DNA of 64,000 nt, from assembly GCF_008017535.1 (NCBI RefSeq), contig NZ_VRUA01000006.1, positions 1-64,000 of the forward strand, written 5' to 3'. This document shows, piece by piece, positions 42,944-51,544 of this stretch. The position numbers and the translations under genes are program-made. The number at the start of each line of letters is the position of its first letter. Position 1 is the first letter of the stretch. The stretch is from Ottowia flava (GTDB lineage: Bacteria > Pseudomonadota > Gammaproteobacteria > Burkholderiales > Burkholderiaceae_C). Under the pieces are notes generated by a model. The model had not been told where the DNA came from. It did not search any database and was given only the letters and a program-made list of their open reading frames with translations.

Positions 42944-44119
42944 ATGAGCGCGTCCGCCATGTCCGCCTCCGCGCCTTCGGCCGCCCCCCCGCGTTCGCCC
43001 GCCGCGCGCGCCTGGCAGCGCTTCCGGCGCAACCGGCTGGGTTACTGGAGCCTGCTGGTCTTTGGCGCCCTGGTCGTGCTCAGCCTCTTCGCCGAGGTGT
43101 TGTCCAACGACAAGCCGCTGCTGCTGCGCTACGACGGGCCCTGGTACTTCCCGCTGGTGCAGACCTACCCGGAAAAGACCTTTGGCGGCGATTTCGAGAC
43201 CGAGACCGACTACCTCGACCCCTACATCCGCCACCAGTTCGACCGGCCCGGCAACTTCGCGCTCTACCCGCCCAACCCGTACGGCCCGAAGACGCTGAAT
43301 TACTTCGTGAAAGAGCCCAACCCTGCGCCGCCCAGCCGCGACAACTGGCTGGGCACCGACGACCGTGGGCGCGATTTGCTGGCCCAACTGATCTACGGCT
43401 TTCGCGTCAGCGTGCTGTTCGCCCTGGCGCTGACCAGCGTGGGCGTCATCCTGGGCATTGCGGCCGGGGCGGTGCAGGGCTATTTCGGCGGCAAGACCGA
43501 CCTGGCCTTCCAGCGCTTCATAGAAATCTGGGGCTCCATGCCCGAGCTGTATCTGCTCATCATCTTCAGCGCCATCCTCTCGCCCAGCCTGGGGCTGCTG
43601 CTGGTGCTGCTCAGCCTGTTCGGGTGGATGGGGCTGTCGGACTACGTGCGCGCCGAATTCCTGCGCAACCGGCAGCTGGACTACGTCAAGGGCGCGCGCG
43701 CCCTGGGCGTGCCCAGCCGGCAGATCATCTGGCGCCACATCCTGCCCAACAGCCTGACGCCGGTGGTCACCTTTTTGCCGTTCCGCATGAGCGCGGCCAT
43801 CCTGGCGCTGACTTCGCTCGACTTCCTGGGCCTGGGCGTGCCGCCCGGCACGCCCAGCCTGGGCGAATTGCTGAGCCAGGGCAAGAACAACATCGACGCG
43901 TGGTGGATCTCGCTGTCCACCTTCGCCGTGTTGGTCGTCACGCTGTTGCTGCTGACCTTCATGGGCGACGCGCTGCGCGACGCGCTCGACCCGCGCAAGG
44001 CCGAGGTGTCACCGCCAGCCGAGGGCGACCTGCCGTTGGCCTCGCCGGATGTCACGCACCTGGGCGGTGCGCCCGTGCCCGCGTCGGACAAACCGGCGCC
44101 ACAAGGGGCGGGCGGATGA
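42944..44119 (+). CDS. yejE: YejE-like ABC transporter permease
   Basis: This 391-residue second permease has an N-terminal helix (LGYWSLLVFGALVVLSLFAE), then the long YejE-specific periplasmic loop (KPLLLRYDGPWYFPLVQTYP, TFGGDFETETDYLDPYIRHQ). The DppC-like core follows with LGTDDRGRDLLAQLIYGFRV and the EAA loop RNRQLDYVKGARALGVPSRQ. An ATG five codons downstream is an alternative start. The C-terminal 35 residues after FMGDALRDALDPRKAE are a Pro/Ala-rich extension ending just before a dispersed repeat. Confidence 0.92.
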   Translation: MSASAMSASAPSAAPPRSPAARAWQRFRRNRLGYWSLLVFGALVVLSLFAEVLSNDKPLLLRYDGPWYFPLVQTYPEKTFGGDFETETDYLDPYIRHQFDRPGNFALYPPNPYGPKTLNYFVKEPNPAPPSRDNWLGTDDRGRDLLAQLIYGFRVSVLFALALTSVGVILGIAAGAVQGYFGGKTDLAFQRFIEIWGSMPELYLLIIFSAILSPSLGLLLVLLSLFGWMGLSDYVRAEFLRNRQLDYVKGARALGVPSRQIIWRHILPNSLTPVVTFLPFRMSAAILALTSLDFLGLGVPPGTPSLGELLSQGKNNIDAWWISLSTFAVLVVTLLLLTFMGDALRDALDPRKAEVSPPAEGDLPLASPDVTHLGGAPVPASDKPAPQGAGG

Positions 44120-44120
44120 A

Positions 44121-44184
44121 TTTCAAGCCAAATCGGCCTCTGGCCCTACAGCCATCTGCGCAACCAGCTATTGAAGTTGTAGCT
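44121..44184 (+). repeat. Dispersed ~60 bp repeat, copy 4 (best example)
   Basis: TTTCAAGCCAAATCGGCCTC, then TGGCCCTACAGCCATCTGCG and CAACCAGCTATTGAAGTTGT, then AGCT. It lies between yejE and yejF and serves as reference for the other copies. Confidence 0.8.
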
Positions 44185-44219
44185 TTTGGTGAGCCCGCGG
44201 CGGCTGAAAGGCCGCAGCC

Positions 44220-45830
44220 ATGAGCGCCCCTTTGCTCGACGTGCAAGGCCTGAGCGTCGCCTTTGGCCGCAAGACCGTGGTCGACCGCGTCAGCTTCCAG
44301 ATCGCGCCGGGCGAAAAGCTGGCGCTGGTGGGCGAATCGGGCTCCGGCAAGACGGTGACGGCGCTGGCGCTGCTGCGCCTGCTGGAAGGCGCGCGGCTGT
44401 CGGGTCAGGCGCTGTTCACGGCGGACGGCAAGACGCAGGACCTGCTGGCGCTGCCCGAGCGCGCCATGCGCGGCCTGCGCGGCGACGAGATCGCCATGAT
44501 CTTCCAGGAGCCGATGACGGCGCTGAACCCGCTGATGAGCGTGGGTGAGCAGATTGCCGAAGTTTTAAGGTTAAAACGCGCGCTGACGCCTGCTCAATCT
44601 GCGCAGGCAGCTATTGAGTTGCTAGCGTCCACCGGCATCCCCGAGCCCGCGCGCCGCGCCGGAAGCTACCCGCACCAGCTGTCGGGCGGCCAGCGCCAAC
44701 GCGCCATGATCGCCATGGCCCTCGCGTGCGAACCCAAGCTGCTGCTGGCCGATGAGCCGACCACGGCGCTCGACGTCAGCCTGCGCGGACAAATCCTCGA
44801 CTTGCTGGAAGATCTGCGCCGCCAGCACGGCATGGCGGTGCTGATGATCACGCACGACTTGAACCTGGTGCGCCGCTTTGCCGACCGCGTGGCCGTCATG
44901 CAGCACGGCCAGCTGGTGGAGCAGGGCGCGACCGAGCAGGTCTTTGCCGACCCGCGCCAACCCTACACGCAAAAACTGATGGCCAGCCGGCCCGAGCGCG
45001 ACGTGGTCGACACACCCGTGCCGCCCGGCACCCCGCCCGTCATCGCCGCGCAAGCGCTGCGCGTGACCTACCCGACACCGCTGCCGGGCGTGCGCGGCTG
45101 GTTCAAGAAGGGCGAATTCGTGGCCCTGGAAGACGCCAGCTTTGCCCTGCCGCCCGGGCGCACGCTGGGGGTGATTGGCGAATCGGGCTCGGGCAAATCC
45201 ACCTTGGCGCAGGCCGCGCTGGGCCTGCTGGCGGCGCGCCAGGTCAGCGGTGATCTCGCCGTACACGGGCGCGGCTGGACACACCGGCCCGCTGCCGACC
45301 AGCCGCTGCGGCGCGTGGTGCAGGTGGTGTTTCAGGACCCGTTTTCATCGCTGTCGCCGCGCATGACGGTGGAAGAGATCGTTGGCGAAGGCCTGCGCGT
45401 GCACGCGCCCGAACTGGACGCCGATGCCCGCGCCGTCCGCGTGACCGAGCAGCTGGCCGAGGTCGGGCTAGACGAGGCGCGCTTTCCGCAACTGCTGTCG
45501 CGCTACCCACACGAGTTTTCGGGCGGGCAGCGCCAGCGCATCGCTCTGGCGCGCGCGCTGATCGTGCAGCCCGAGGTGCTGGTGCTGGACGAGCCGACCA
45601 GCGCGCTTGACGTCACCATCCAGAAACAGGTGCTGGCCTTGCTGCAGCGCCTGCAGCGCGACCGCGGTCTGAGCTACCTGCTGATCACCCACGACGTGGC
45701 CGTGGTCAACGCCATGGCGCACGAGGTGATCGTGCTGAAGGACGGGCGCGTGGTGGAATCCGGCGCCGTCGCCAGCGTGCTGAGAGCGCCGCAGCACCCG
45801 TACACGCAGCGCCTGCTGGCGGCTGCCTGA
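44220..45830 (+). CDS. yejF: YejF-like dual ABC ATPase
   Basis: This 536-residue protein has two fused ABC ATPase domains that power the Yej importer. Walker A motifs are GESGSGKTV (first) and GESGSGKST (second), signatures [12 protein letters not shown] and [13 protein letters not shown], and Walker [12 protein letters not shown] and [11 protein letters not shown]. Between Walker A and the signature of the first half, codons 115-136 coincide with a copy of the dispersed repeat yet keep the frame and family length. The ATG overlaps no other gene; yejE ends 100 bases upstream, with a repeat between. Confidence 0.92.
   Translation: MSAPLLDVQGLSVAFGRKTVVDRVSFQIAPGEKLALVGESGSGKTVTALALLRLLEGARLSGQALFTADGKTQDLLALPERAMRGLRGDEIAMIFQEPMTALNPLMSVGEQIAEVLRLKRALTPAQSAQAAIELLASTGIPEPARRAGSYPHQLSGGQRQRAMIAMALACEPKLLLADEPTTALDVSLRGQILDLLEDLRRQHGMAVLMITHDLNLVRRFADRVAVMQHGQLVEQGATEQVFADPRQPYTQKLMASRPERDVVDTPVPPGTPPVIAAQALRVTYPTPLPGVRGWFKKGEFVALEDASFALPPGRTLGVIGESGSGKSTLAQAALGLLAARQVSGDLAVHGRGWTHRPAADQPLRRVVQVVFQDPFSSLSPRMTVEEIVGEGLRVHAPELDADARAVRVTEQLAEVGLDEARFPQLLSRYPHEFSGGQRQRIALARALIVQPEVLVLDEPTSALDVTIQKQVLALLQRLQRDRGLSYLLITHDVAVVNAMAHEVIVLKDGRVVESGAVASVLRAPQHPYTQRLLAAA
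44562..44626 (+). repeat. Repeat-like tract inside yejF coding sequence (copy 5)
   Basis: Within yejF the DNA TTTTAAGGTTAAAACGCGCG, then CTGACGCCTGCTCAATCTGC and GCAGGCAGCTATTGAGTTGC, then TAGC aligns with the intergenic copy at 44121-44184. It uses TTA, AAA, ATT and CTA codons that are rare in the surrounding gene, so it looks inserted or converted in frame. Confidence 0.65.
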
Positions 45831-45837
45831 TTCGCCG

Positions 45838-47115
45838 TCAGCGCGCAACGGCCAGCGCCGAGCCTGCCAGCGCACAGGACAATGCCACTGCCCATGCCGG
45901 CACACGCCCGTGCCACAGCACCAGGGTGGCCAGCAGGGCGATGACGGCTTCGGGCACGCTGCTGATGCTGGGACCCAGCAGGCCCAGCCAAGTCGCCAGC
46001 AGCAAGCCGACCACCGCGGCGTTCACGGTCGCCAGCACGCGCCGCGCCCAGGGCAGATGGCGCAGCCGCGCCCATACCGGCAGCGCCGCAAACAGCAGCA
46101 GAAAGCCGGGCAGGAAGATCGCCACCAGCGCCAGCAGGCCGCCCAGCCAGCCATGGGGCGCGATGTCGCGCGCAGCGCCGACGAAGGCGGCAAAGGTGAA
46201 CAGCGGCCCAGGCACCGCCTGCGCCGCGCCGTAGCCGGCCAGAAAGCCATCCAGCTCCAACCAGCCGCGCGGCACGACCTCGGCCTGCAGCAACGGCAGC
46301 ACGACGTGGCCGCCGCCAAACACCAGGGCCCCAGCGCGGTAGAACACGGCCAGCAGTTCGGCTGTCGCGTTGCCGCTGACGCGCGCCCACAGCGGCAGAC
46401 CGACCAGCAGGGCGGTAAACAGCAGCAGCCACAGCATGCCGCGGCGCAGGCCGGCGTGTTCACTGGCGGTGGCTCTCGGCGCATCGGCCATGGGCGCTGG
46501 CTCGACCTGTGCCGTGGAGCTGCCACCGGCCAGAGCCCCCAGCAGCGCCGCCAGCGCGATCAAACCAACCTGGGACATGGGACCGGACCACCACAGCGCC
46601 AGCCCTGTTGCGCCCAGTGCCAGGACGCGGCGCGGCGCGTCGGGGCACAGGCTGCGTGCCATGCCCCAGACGGCATGGGCCACCACGGCCACGGCGGCGA
46701 GCTTCAGCCCGTGCAGCGCGCCCAGCGCGGGGAGGTTGTACCAATTCATGCGCGCCAGCCCCAGCGCCAGCAGCACCAGCAGAATTGCCGATGGCAGGGT
46801 GAAGCCCGCCCAAGCTACCAGCGCGCCCAGCCAGCCACCGCGCTGCAGGCCCACCGCCAGACCGACCTGGCTGCTGGTCGGGCCGGGCAGGAACTGGCAC
46901 AGCGCCACCAGCTCGGCGTAGGCCGCGTCGGTAAGCCAGCGGCGGCGCTCGACGAATTCGGTGCGGAAGTAGCCCAGGTGCGCGACCGGCCCGCCGAACG
47001 AGGTCAGGCCCAGCCGCAAGAACACGCGGCCGATCTCGGCCACGCGGGCTCCCCCGGCCGCTGAACGGGTGGGATCAGGAGGCGGCGTCGGCAGGCGGCT
47101 CATGGGGTGCAGCAT
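45838..47115 (-). CDS. chrA: Chromate transporter ChrA
   Basis: This 425-residue membrane protein has two homologous CHR domains. The first holds LTSFGGPVAHLGYFRTEFVE and CQFLPGPTSSQVGLAVGL, the second VFGGGHVVLPLLQAEVVPRG and AQAVPGPLFTFAAFVGAA. It exports chromate, with resistance as the expected outcome. The ATG at 47115 (MLHPMSRL) is used; an ATG four codons later is possible. A longer frame upstream runs through a dispersed repeat and cannot be the true N-terminus. It is convergent with yejF, with a 7-base gap. Confidence 0.9.
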   Translation of the reverse strand: MLHPMSRLPTPPPDPTRSAAGGARVAEIGRVFLRLGLTSFGGPVAHLGYFRTEFVERRRWLTDAAYAELVALCQFLPGPTSSQVGLAVGLQRGGWLGALVAWAGFTLPSAILLVLLALGLARMNWYNLPALGALHGLKLAAVAVVAHAVWGMARSLCPDAPRRVLALGATGLALWWSGPMSQVGLIALAALLGALAGGSSTAQVEPAPMADAPRATASEHAGLRRGMLWLLLFTALLVGLPLWARVSGNATAELLAVFYRAGALVFGGGHVVLPLLQAEVVPRGWLELDGFLAGYGAAQAVPGPLFTFAAFVGAARDIAPHGWLGGLLALVAIFLPGFLLLFAALPVWARLRHLPWARRVLATVNAAVVGLLLATWLGLLGPSISSVPEAVIALLATLVLWHGRVPAWAVALSCALAGSALAVAR

Positions 47116-47157
47116 AGCTGTCGGATGTGACGATGGCGGCGTGCAGAGAGTTGCTTT

Positions 47158-47213
47158 CAAAATGATAGCTATTAGCGCAGATGCTTGTAGCGCCAAAGCC
47201 TCATTTGGCTTTG
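47158..47213 (-). repeat. Dispersed ~60 bp repeat, copy 6
   Basis: AATGATAGCTATTAGCGCAG, then ATGCTTGTAGCGCCAAAGCC and TCATTTGGCTT, is in the same orientation as copy 3. It lies between chrA and the divergent pigment-cluster operon. Confidence 0.7.
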
Positions 47214-47273
47214 TATCCGGATGCACGCCATTTCCCGGACTGGCGCGCATGTCGGCTGGCACATAATTGCCAC

Positions 47274-48128
47274 ATGGCCTCACCGCTTCGACCCGCCACG
47301 CCGTGGCGGCCCAGCCTGTTCCTTCGTCTCAGCGCTGCCCTGCATGGGGTGGCGCTGATGGGTGCGCTGGTCTGGCCCGCGCAGTGGCCCTGGTGGCTGG
47401 GGCTGGTTGCGGGCAACCACCTGGTGCTGAGCACCGCGGGTCTCTGGCCGCGCAGCCGCCTGCTGGGTGCGAATCTGACGCGGCTGCCGCCTGAAGCCGC
47501 GGCGCGCGGCGAGGTCGCCCTGACCTTTGACGACGGACCCGACCCGGCGGTCACCCCGCAGGTGCTGGCCTTGTTGGACGCGGCTGGCGCGCGCGCCACC
47601 TTCTTCTGCGTGGGCGAGCAGTTGCGCCGCCATCCACACCTGGGCCGCGAGATCGTGCGGCGCGGCCACCGCATCGAAAACCACACCGACACCCACCCCA
47701 ACAGCTTTGCCGCCATGGGCTGGCGGCGCATGGCCGCGCAGGTCGCGAACGGGCAGGCGGCGATCACCACGATCACTGGTCGTCCACCGCGCTTTTTCCG
47801 CGCCGTGGCGGGGCTGCGCAACCCGTGGCTCGACCCCATCCTGGCCCGCCAGGGCCTTCAGCTGGCCGCATGGACACGGCGGGGCTACGACACCCGCACG
47901 GGCGATGCCGATGCCGTGCTGGCGCGGCTCACGCGCGGCCTGGCTGCGGGCGATGTGCTGCTTTTGCATGACGGTCACGCCGCGCGAACGCCCGGTGGCC
48001 TGCCAGTGGTGCTGGCGGTGCTGCCGCGCCTGTTGGGCGAGCTGCGGGCGCTGGGACTGCGCAGCGTGCCGCTGGCAGAGGCGGTGCCGGAGACAACAAG
48101 CATTCAGTGGCAGGGAGTGACTGCATGA
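47274..48128 (+). CDS. Polysaccharide deacetylase family protein (NodB domain)
   Basis: This 284-residue protein has an N-terminal hydrophobic segment (LHGVALMGALVWPAQWPWWL, LVAGNHLVLS) anchoring it to the membrane. The NodB domain follows with metal/catalytic motif LTFDDGPDPAVTP, the zinc-binding histidines in HTDTHPNS and the C-terminal LLLHDGH. It would deacetylate an N-acetyl sugar or related group outside the cytoplasm. Its stop overlaps the methyltransferase start (ATGA), tying it to the pigment operon. Such a gene heads some aryl-polyene clusters, but its role there is unknown to me. Confidence 0.85.
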   Translation: MASPLRPATPWRPSLFLRLSAALHGVALMGALVWPAQWPWWLGLVAGNHLVLSTAGLWPRSRLLGANLTRLPPEAAARGEVALTFDDGPDPAVTPQVLALLDAAGARATFFCVGEQLRRHPHLGREIVRRGHRIENHTDTHPNSFAAMGWRRMAAQVANGQAAITTITGRPPRFFRAVAGLRNPWLDPILARQGLQLAAWTRRGYDTRTGDADAVLARLTRGLAAGDVLLLHDGHAARTPGGLPVVLAVLPRLLGELRALGLRSVPLAEAVPETTSIQWQGVTA

Positions 48129-48979
48129 AGAACGAACTGAGCAGTGCGGTGGCGGGCGCGGGCTCGGCCGCCGTGCTGAAGGCGCCGCACGCGCGATCAA
48201 GCGGCGGGCAACGCACGCCGGCCCCAGGCTCTGCCCCCGTGCGCGCGCTGCAGCGCCAACTGGTCGACCTGGCCAGCGCGCGCTACCGCGACAAGGGGCG
48301 CTTTGCATACCACTTTTCGCGCGGCAAGCTGGGCGGCGACCCGATGTTCATCGAACTGCTGCGCCTGGGCGCCTTCACCGGCCAGCGCGGGCGAGGAGCG
48401 CGTTTTCTGGATCTCGGTTGCGGCCAGGCGGTATTTGCCTCTTGGCTGGTCGCCGCCCGCACGCTGGCCGAGCAGGGGCGCTGGCCCAGCGACTGGCCAG
48501 AGCCCCCGCGCATCGAATCCGTGCGTGCGCTGGAGCTGATGCCCGCCGACGTGGCGCGCGGGCAAGCCGGTTTTGCCGACGAACCGCGCGTGCACGTGGA
48601 ACAGGGCGACATCTGCGAGGCCGATTTCGGCAACGTGGACGTGATCACCATCCTGGACGTCATCCATTACCTGCCGCTTGCCGCGCAGGACGATGTGCTG
48701 TGTCGCATCCGCGCTGCGCTCCGGCCGGGCGGTGTGCTGGTCATGCGCGTTGGCGACGCTGCCGGCGGCTGGCCGTACCGCCTGAGCCGCTGGGCCGATC
48801 AGGCCATCACACTTGGCCGCGGACACGGTTGGGCGTACCTGCACTGCCGCCCGCTGGCGACCTGGACGGCCAGCCTGCACGCCTTGGGTTTTCAGGTACA
48901 TGCGGTACCGACGCCGGGTGGACTGCCTTTCGCCAACGTGCTGCTGATCGCGCATGTGCCCGCCGAGGGCGCTGCATGA
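48125..48979 (+). CDS. SAM-dependent methyltransferase of the pigment cluster
   Basis: This 284-residue class I methyltransferase has SAM motif I in FLDLGCGQAVFASWL and a later acidic motif in DVITILDVIHYLPLAAQD, and RIRAALRPGGVLVMRVGDAA is typical post-motif III. The N-terminal 45 residues are Ala/Arg-rich and unstructured. In aryl-polyene clusters a methyltransferase decorates the aryl head group. The ATG at 48125 overlaps the preceding stop, and its own TGA overlaps the ketosynthase start, so translation is coupled on both sides. Confidence 0.85.
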   Translation: MKNELSSAVAGAGSAAVLKAPHARSSGGQRTPAPGSAPVRALQRQLVDLASARYRDKGRFAYHFSRGKLGGDPMFIELLRLGAFTGQRGRGARFLDLGCGQAVFASWLVAARTLAEQGRWPSDWPEPPRIESVRALELMPADVARGQAGFADEPRVHVEQGDICEADFGNVDVITILDVIHYLPLAAQDDVLCRIRAALRPGGVLVMRVGDAAGGWPYRLSRWADQAITLGRGHGWAYLHCRPLATWTASLHALGFQVHAVPTPGGLPFANVLLIAHVPAEGAA

Positions 48980-50190
48980 CGGCGCCACTGGTCCTGACCG
49001 CGTTCACCGCCACCACCGCCCTGGGCGTGGGCACCGCACCGTTGCTTGACGCACTGCGAAACGGCGCATCCGGCCTGAAGCCCTGCGACTTCGAAACCGC
49101 CGACATCGCCACCTGGACCGGCGAGGTGCCCGGCATCGACTCCGTCCAGCTCCCGCCTGATCTGGCCGTCTACGACTGCCGCAACCACCGCCTGGCGCTG
49201 CTCGGTCTGCAGGCCGATGGCTTCGAGCAGGCGGCGCGGGACGCCATCGCGCGCCATGGCACCGACCGCGTCGCGTTGGTGCTCGGCACGAGCACCTCGG
49301 GCATCCTGTCGGCCGAAGCGGCGTACCGCGAGCGCGACGCCGACGGCGCGCTGCCCGACTGGTTCGACTACCGCACCACGCACAACACGGGTGCGTTGAG
49401 CAGCTTCGTGCGCGATCTGCTGGGTCTGCGCGGGCCGGCGTTCACCATCTCCACGGCGTGCTCGTCATCGGCCAAGGCGTTTGCGGCGGCCGATCGGCTG
49501 ATCGCTGCGGGGTTGGCCGATGCTGCCATCGTCGGTGGCGTCGATTCGCTTTGCTTGACCACGCTGTACGGCTTTTCGTCGCTCGAGTTGACATCGCCCG
49601 AGCCTTGCCGCCCCGGCGACGCCAACCGCCAGGGCCTGTCGATCGGTGAAGCCGCGGCCTACGCGCTGCTCGAACGGGCGGACGCTGCACCGACCACGGG
49701 CACGGCGCGCATCGTGCTGGCAGGGTGGGGCGAGTCGAGCGATGCGCACCACATGTCGGCGCCGCACCCTGAAGGCCGGGGCGCGCGCGCCGCGATGGCG
49801 CAGGCGCTGGAGCGCGCCGGGCTCTCAGCCCAAGACATCGGCTACGTCAACCTGCACGGCACGGCGACGCCAGCCAACGACCTGTCCGAAGGCGCGGGCG
49901 TGGCAGCGGTGTTCGCCGAGAACGCCCGCGTGCCAGCCAGCTCCACCAAGGGCATGACCGGCCACACGCTGGGTGCTGCCGGCGCCGTCGAGGCGGTGAT
50001 CAGCGCGCTGGCGCTCCAGCACGGCCTGCTGCCGGCCAGCGTGGGGATGCAGACCCCCGATCCGGCGATCCCGCTCAACATCGTTTCGGGGCCCCAGGCG
50101 GCGCCAGGCTTGCGCAACGTGCTATCCAATTCTTTCGGCTTTGGCGGCAGCAACGCCAGCCTGGTGCTCTCGCGCGAGGAGGCAGCATGA
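48976..50190 (+). CDS. Beta-ketoacyl-ACP synthase (FabF-like, APE ketosynthase)
   Basis: This 404-residue condensing enzyme carries the catalytic triad C162 (STACSSSAKAF), H294 (NLHGTATPAND) and H330 (GHTLGAAGAVEA). It would extend the polyene chain with malonyl-ACP, working with the chain-length-factor-like protein that overlaps its stop, as ApeO does with ApeC in the E. coli aryl-polyene system. The true start is the ATG at 48976; the much longer frame upstream belongs to the methyltransferase's shadow. No second ketosynthase is present in this operon. Confidence 0.92.
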   Translation: MTAPLVLTAFTATTALGVGTAPLLDALRNGASGLKPCDFETADIATWTGEVPGIDSVQLPPDLAVYDCRNHRLALLGLQADGFEQAARDAIARHGTDRVALVLGTSTSGILSAEAAYRERDADGALPDWFDYRTTHNTGALSSFVRDLLGLRGPAFTISTACSSSAKAFAAADRLIAAGLADAAIVGGVDSLCLTTLYGFSSLELTSPEPCRPGDANRQGLSIGEAAAYALLERADAAPTTGTARIVLAGWGESSDAHHMSAPHPEGRGARAAMAQALERAGLSAQDIGYVNLHGTATPANDLSEGAGVAAVFAENARVPASSTKGMTGHTLGAAGAVEAVISALALQHGLLPASVGMQTPDPAIPLNIVSGPQAAPGLRNVLSNSFGFGGSNASLVLSREEAA

Positions 50191-51065
50191 GCGCGATCCC
50201 TTCGTCGGTCGAACGCGACGCCGACTTCCTTCGCGTGTGGGTGGAAGGCGTCGGCATCGTAGGTCCCGGCCTTGCCGACTGGCCCCAGGCCAGCGCCGTG
50301 CTGCGCGGTGAGCAGGCCTACGCCGCTGCGCCCACCCATCTGCCTGCGCCCGAAGTGCTGCCCCCGGCCGAACGACGCCGCGCCAGCCGCATCGTCAAGG
50401 CGACGCTGGCCGCGGGGCTTCAGGCCTGCCGCATGGCTGGGCGCGACCCGGCCACGCTGCCCAATGTGTTCGCCAGCTCCGGTGGCGACGGGCACAACTG
50501 CCACGCACTGTGCGAGCTCTTGGCGACCGACGACCGCCAAATCTCTCCCACGCGTTTTCACAACTCGGTGCACAACGCGGCCTCGGGCTACTGGTCGATC
50601 GCCACCAGCGCCACGCCCGCTGCGCAGGTGCTGGGCGCCTACGACGCCAGCTTTGGCGCGGGCCTGCTCGAAGCCATGACGCAGGTCGAAGCGGCGGGCC
50701 AGCCCGTGCTGCTCGTCGCGGGCGACAGCGAATACCCGCCGCCCTTGCACGCCAAGCGGCCGATCCTCGATACGTCAGCGCTGGCCCTGGTGCTGGCGCC
50801 GACCCGAGGCCCGAACGCCATCGCCGAATTGCGCCTGCCGCGCCGCGGTGCCCTGGGCGACGGGCAGCCCAGCCTGCCTGCATCGTCCGACGCCGGGGCT
50901 GCAGCGCAGGGCATGCCGCCGATGCGTGGTCTGGCGCTGCTCACGGCGCTGACCGCGACCGACGGCGCGCAGGGCGTGGAAGTCGAATACCTGCCGCCGC
51001 AGGTGCTGCACGTGACGGTGGTGCCACTCGCCACAGGCGGCCACGCCACTGACGCCACCGCATGA
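50187..51065 (+). CDS. Chain-length-factor-like ketosynthase homologue (ApeC-like)
   Basis: This 292-residue protein resembles the N-terminal half of a ketoacyl synthase (Ketoacyl-synt_2 type): VWVEGVGIVGPGLADWPQAS, the RASRIVKATLAAGLQAC segment, NVFASSGGDGHNCHALCELL and SPTRFHNSVHNAASGYWSIA. There is no TACS nucleophile motif, so it is not catalytic by itself. Related proteins heterodimerise with the ketosynthase and set chain length. It overlaps the ketosynthase and dehydratase genes by 4 bases each. Confidence 0.85.
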   Translation: MSAIPSSVERDADFLRVWVEGVGIVGPGLADWPQASAVLRGEQAYAAAPTHLPAPEVLPPAERRRASRIVKATLAAGLQACRMAGRDPATLPNVFASSGGDGHNCHALCELLATDDRQISPTRFHNSVHNAASGYWSIATSATPAAQVLGAYDASFGAGLLEAMTQVEAAGQPVLLVAGDSEYPPPLHAKRPILDTSALALVLAPTRGPNAIAELRLPRRGALGDGQPSLPASSDAGAAAQGMPPMRGLALLTALTATDGAQGVEVEYLPPQVLHVTVVPLATGGHATDATA

Positions 51066-51544
51066 GCGCCGACGCCGTGTTTTTGGCCGCTGCGGGGCAG
51101 GGGCACGACTGGATCGCCGCGCGCGTGCCGCACCAGGGGCGCATGTGCCTGCTTGATACGGTCGAGCAGGTGACGGCGTCCGACGTGGTCTGCACCGCCA
51201 CCAGCCACACCGCACCCGACAATCCAATGCGTGAAGCTGGCCGGCTCGGCGCGGCCTGCGGCATCGAATACGCGGCCCAGGCCATGGCGCTGCATGGCGC
51301 GCTGGTTGCCGAGGCGCGCGGCGTGCCGCCGCCCACGATGGGGTTTCTGGTCAGCGTGCGCGCCGTGGCGCTGCACGTTACCCGGCTCGACGACGTCGGC
51401 GAGCGCCTCACCGTCCAGGTTCACAGCGACGCCGACAATGGCGACCACAGCATCTACACCTTCGCGCTCAGCGCCGAGGGCCGCCCGTTGATCGACGGGC
51501 GCGCCATCGTCATGCTTGACGCGGCTCCTCTCGTTTCTCCATGA
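51062..51544 (+). CDS. Hotdog-fold 3-hydroxyacyl-ACP dehydratase (ApeP-like)
   Basis: This 160-residue FabA/FabZ-like protein has the probable catalytic histidine in ARVPHQGRMCLLD (residue 24). EYAAQAMALHGALVAEARGV forms the central hotdog helix, and GFLVSVRAVALHVTRLDDVG is a following strand. It would dehydrate the beta-hydroxy intermediate to build the conjugated polyene. It overlaps both neighbouring genes by 4 bases. A second dehydratase lies in the opposite operon at 61342-61659, as in known aryl-polyene clusters. Confidence 0.87.
   Translation: MSADAVFLAAAGQGHDWIAARVPHQGRMCLLDTVEQVTASDVVCTATSHTAPDNPMREAGRLGAACGIEYAAQAMALHGALVAEARGVPPPTMGFLVSVRAVALHVTRLDDVGERLTVQVHSDADNGDHSIYTFALSAEGRPLIDGRAIVMLDAAPLVSP

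Noticed and set aside
47116-47283. N-terminal extension of ChrA to 47283
   Set aside because: The extra residues come from a dispersed repeat and the upstream region of the divergent gene; ChrA homology begins after MSRL.
48418-48975. Upstream extension of the ketosynthase frame
   Set aside because: The extension overlaps the methyltransferase in another frame, is Ala/Arg-rich and lacks homology; the ketosynthase starts at the ATGA overlap at 48976.
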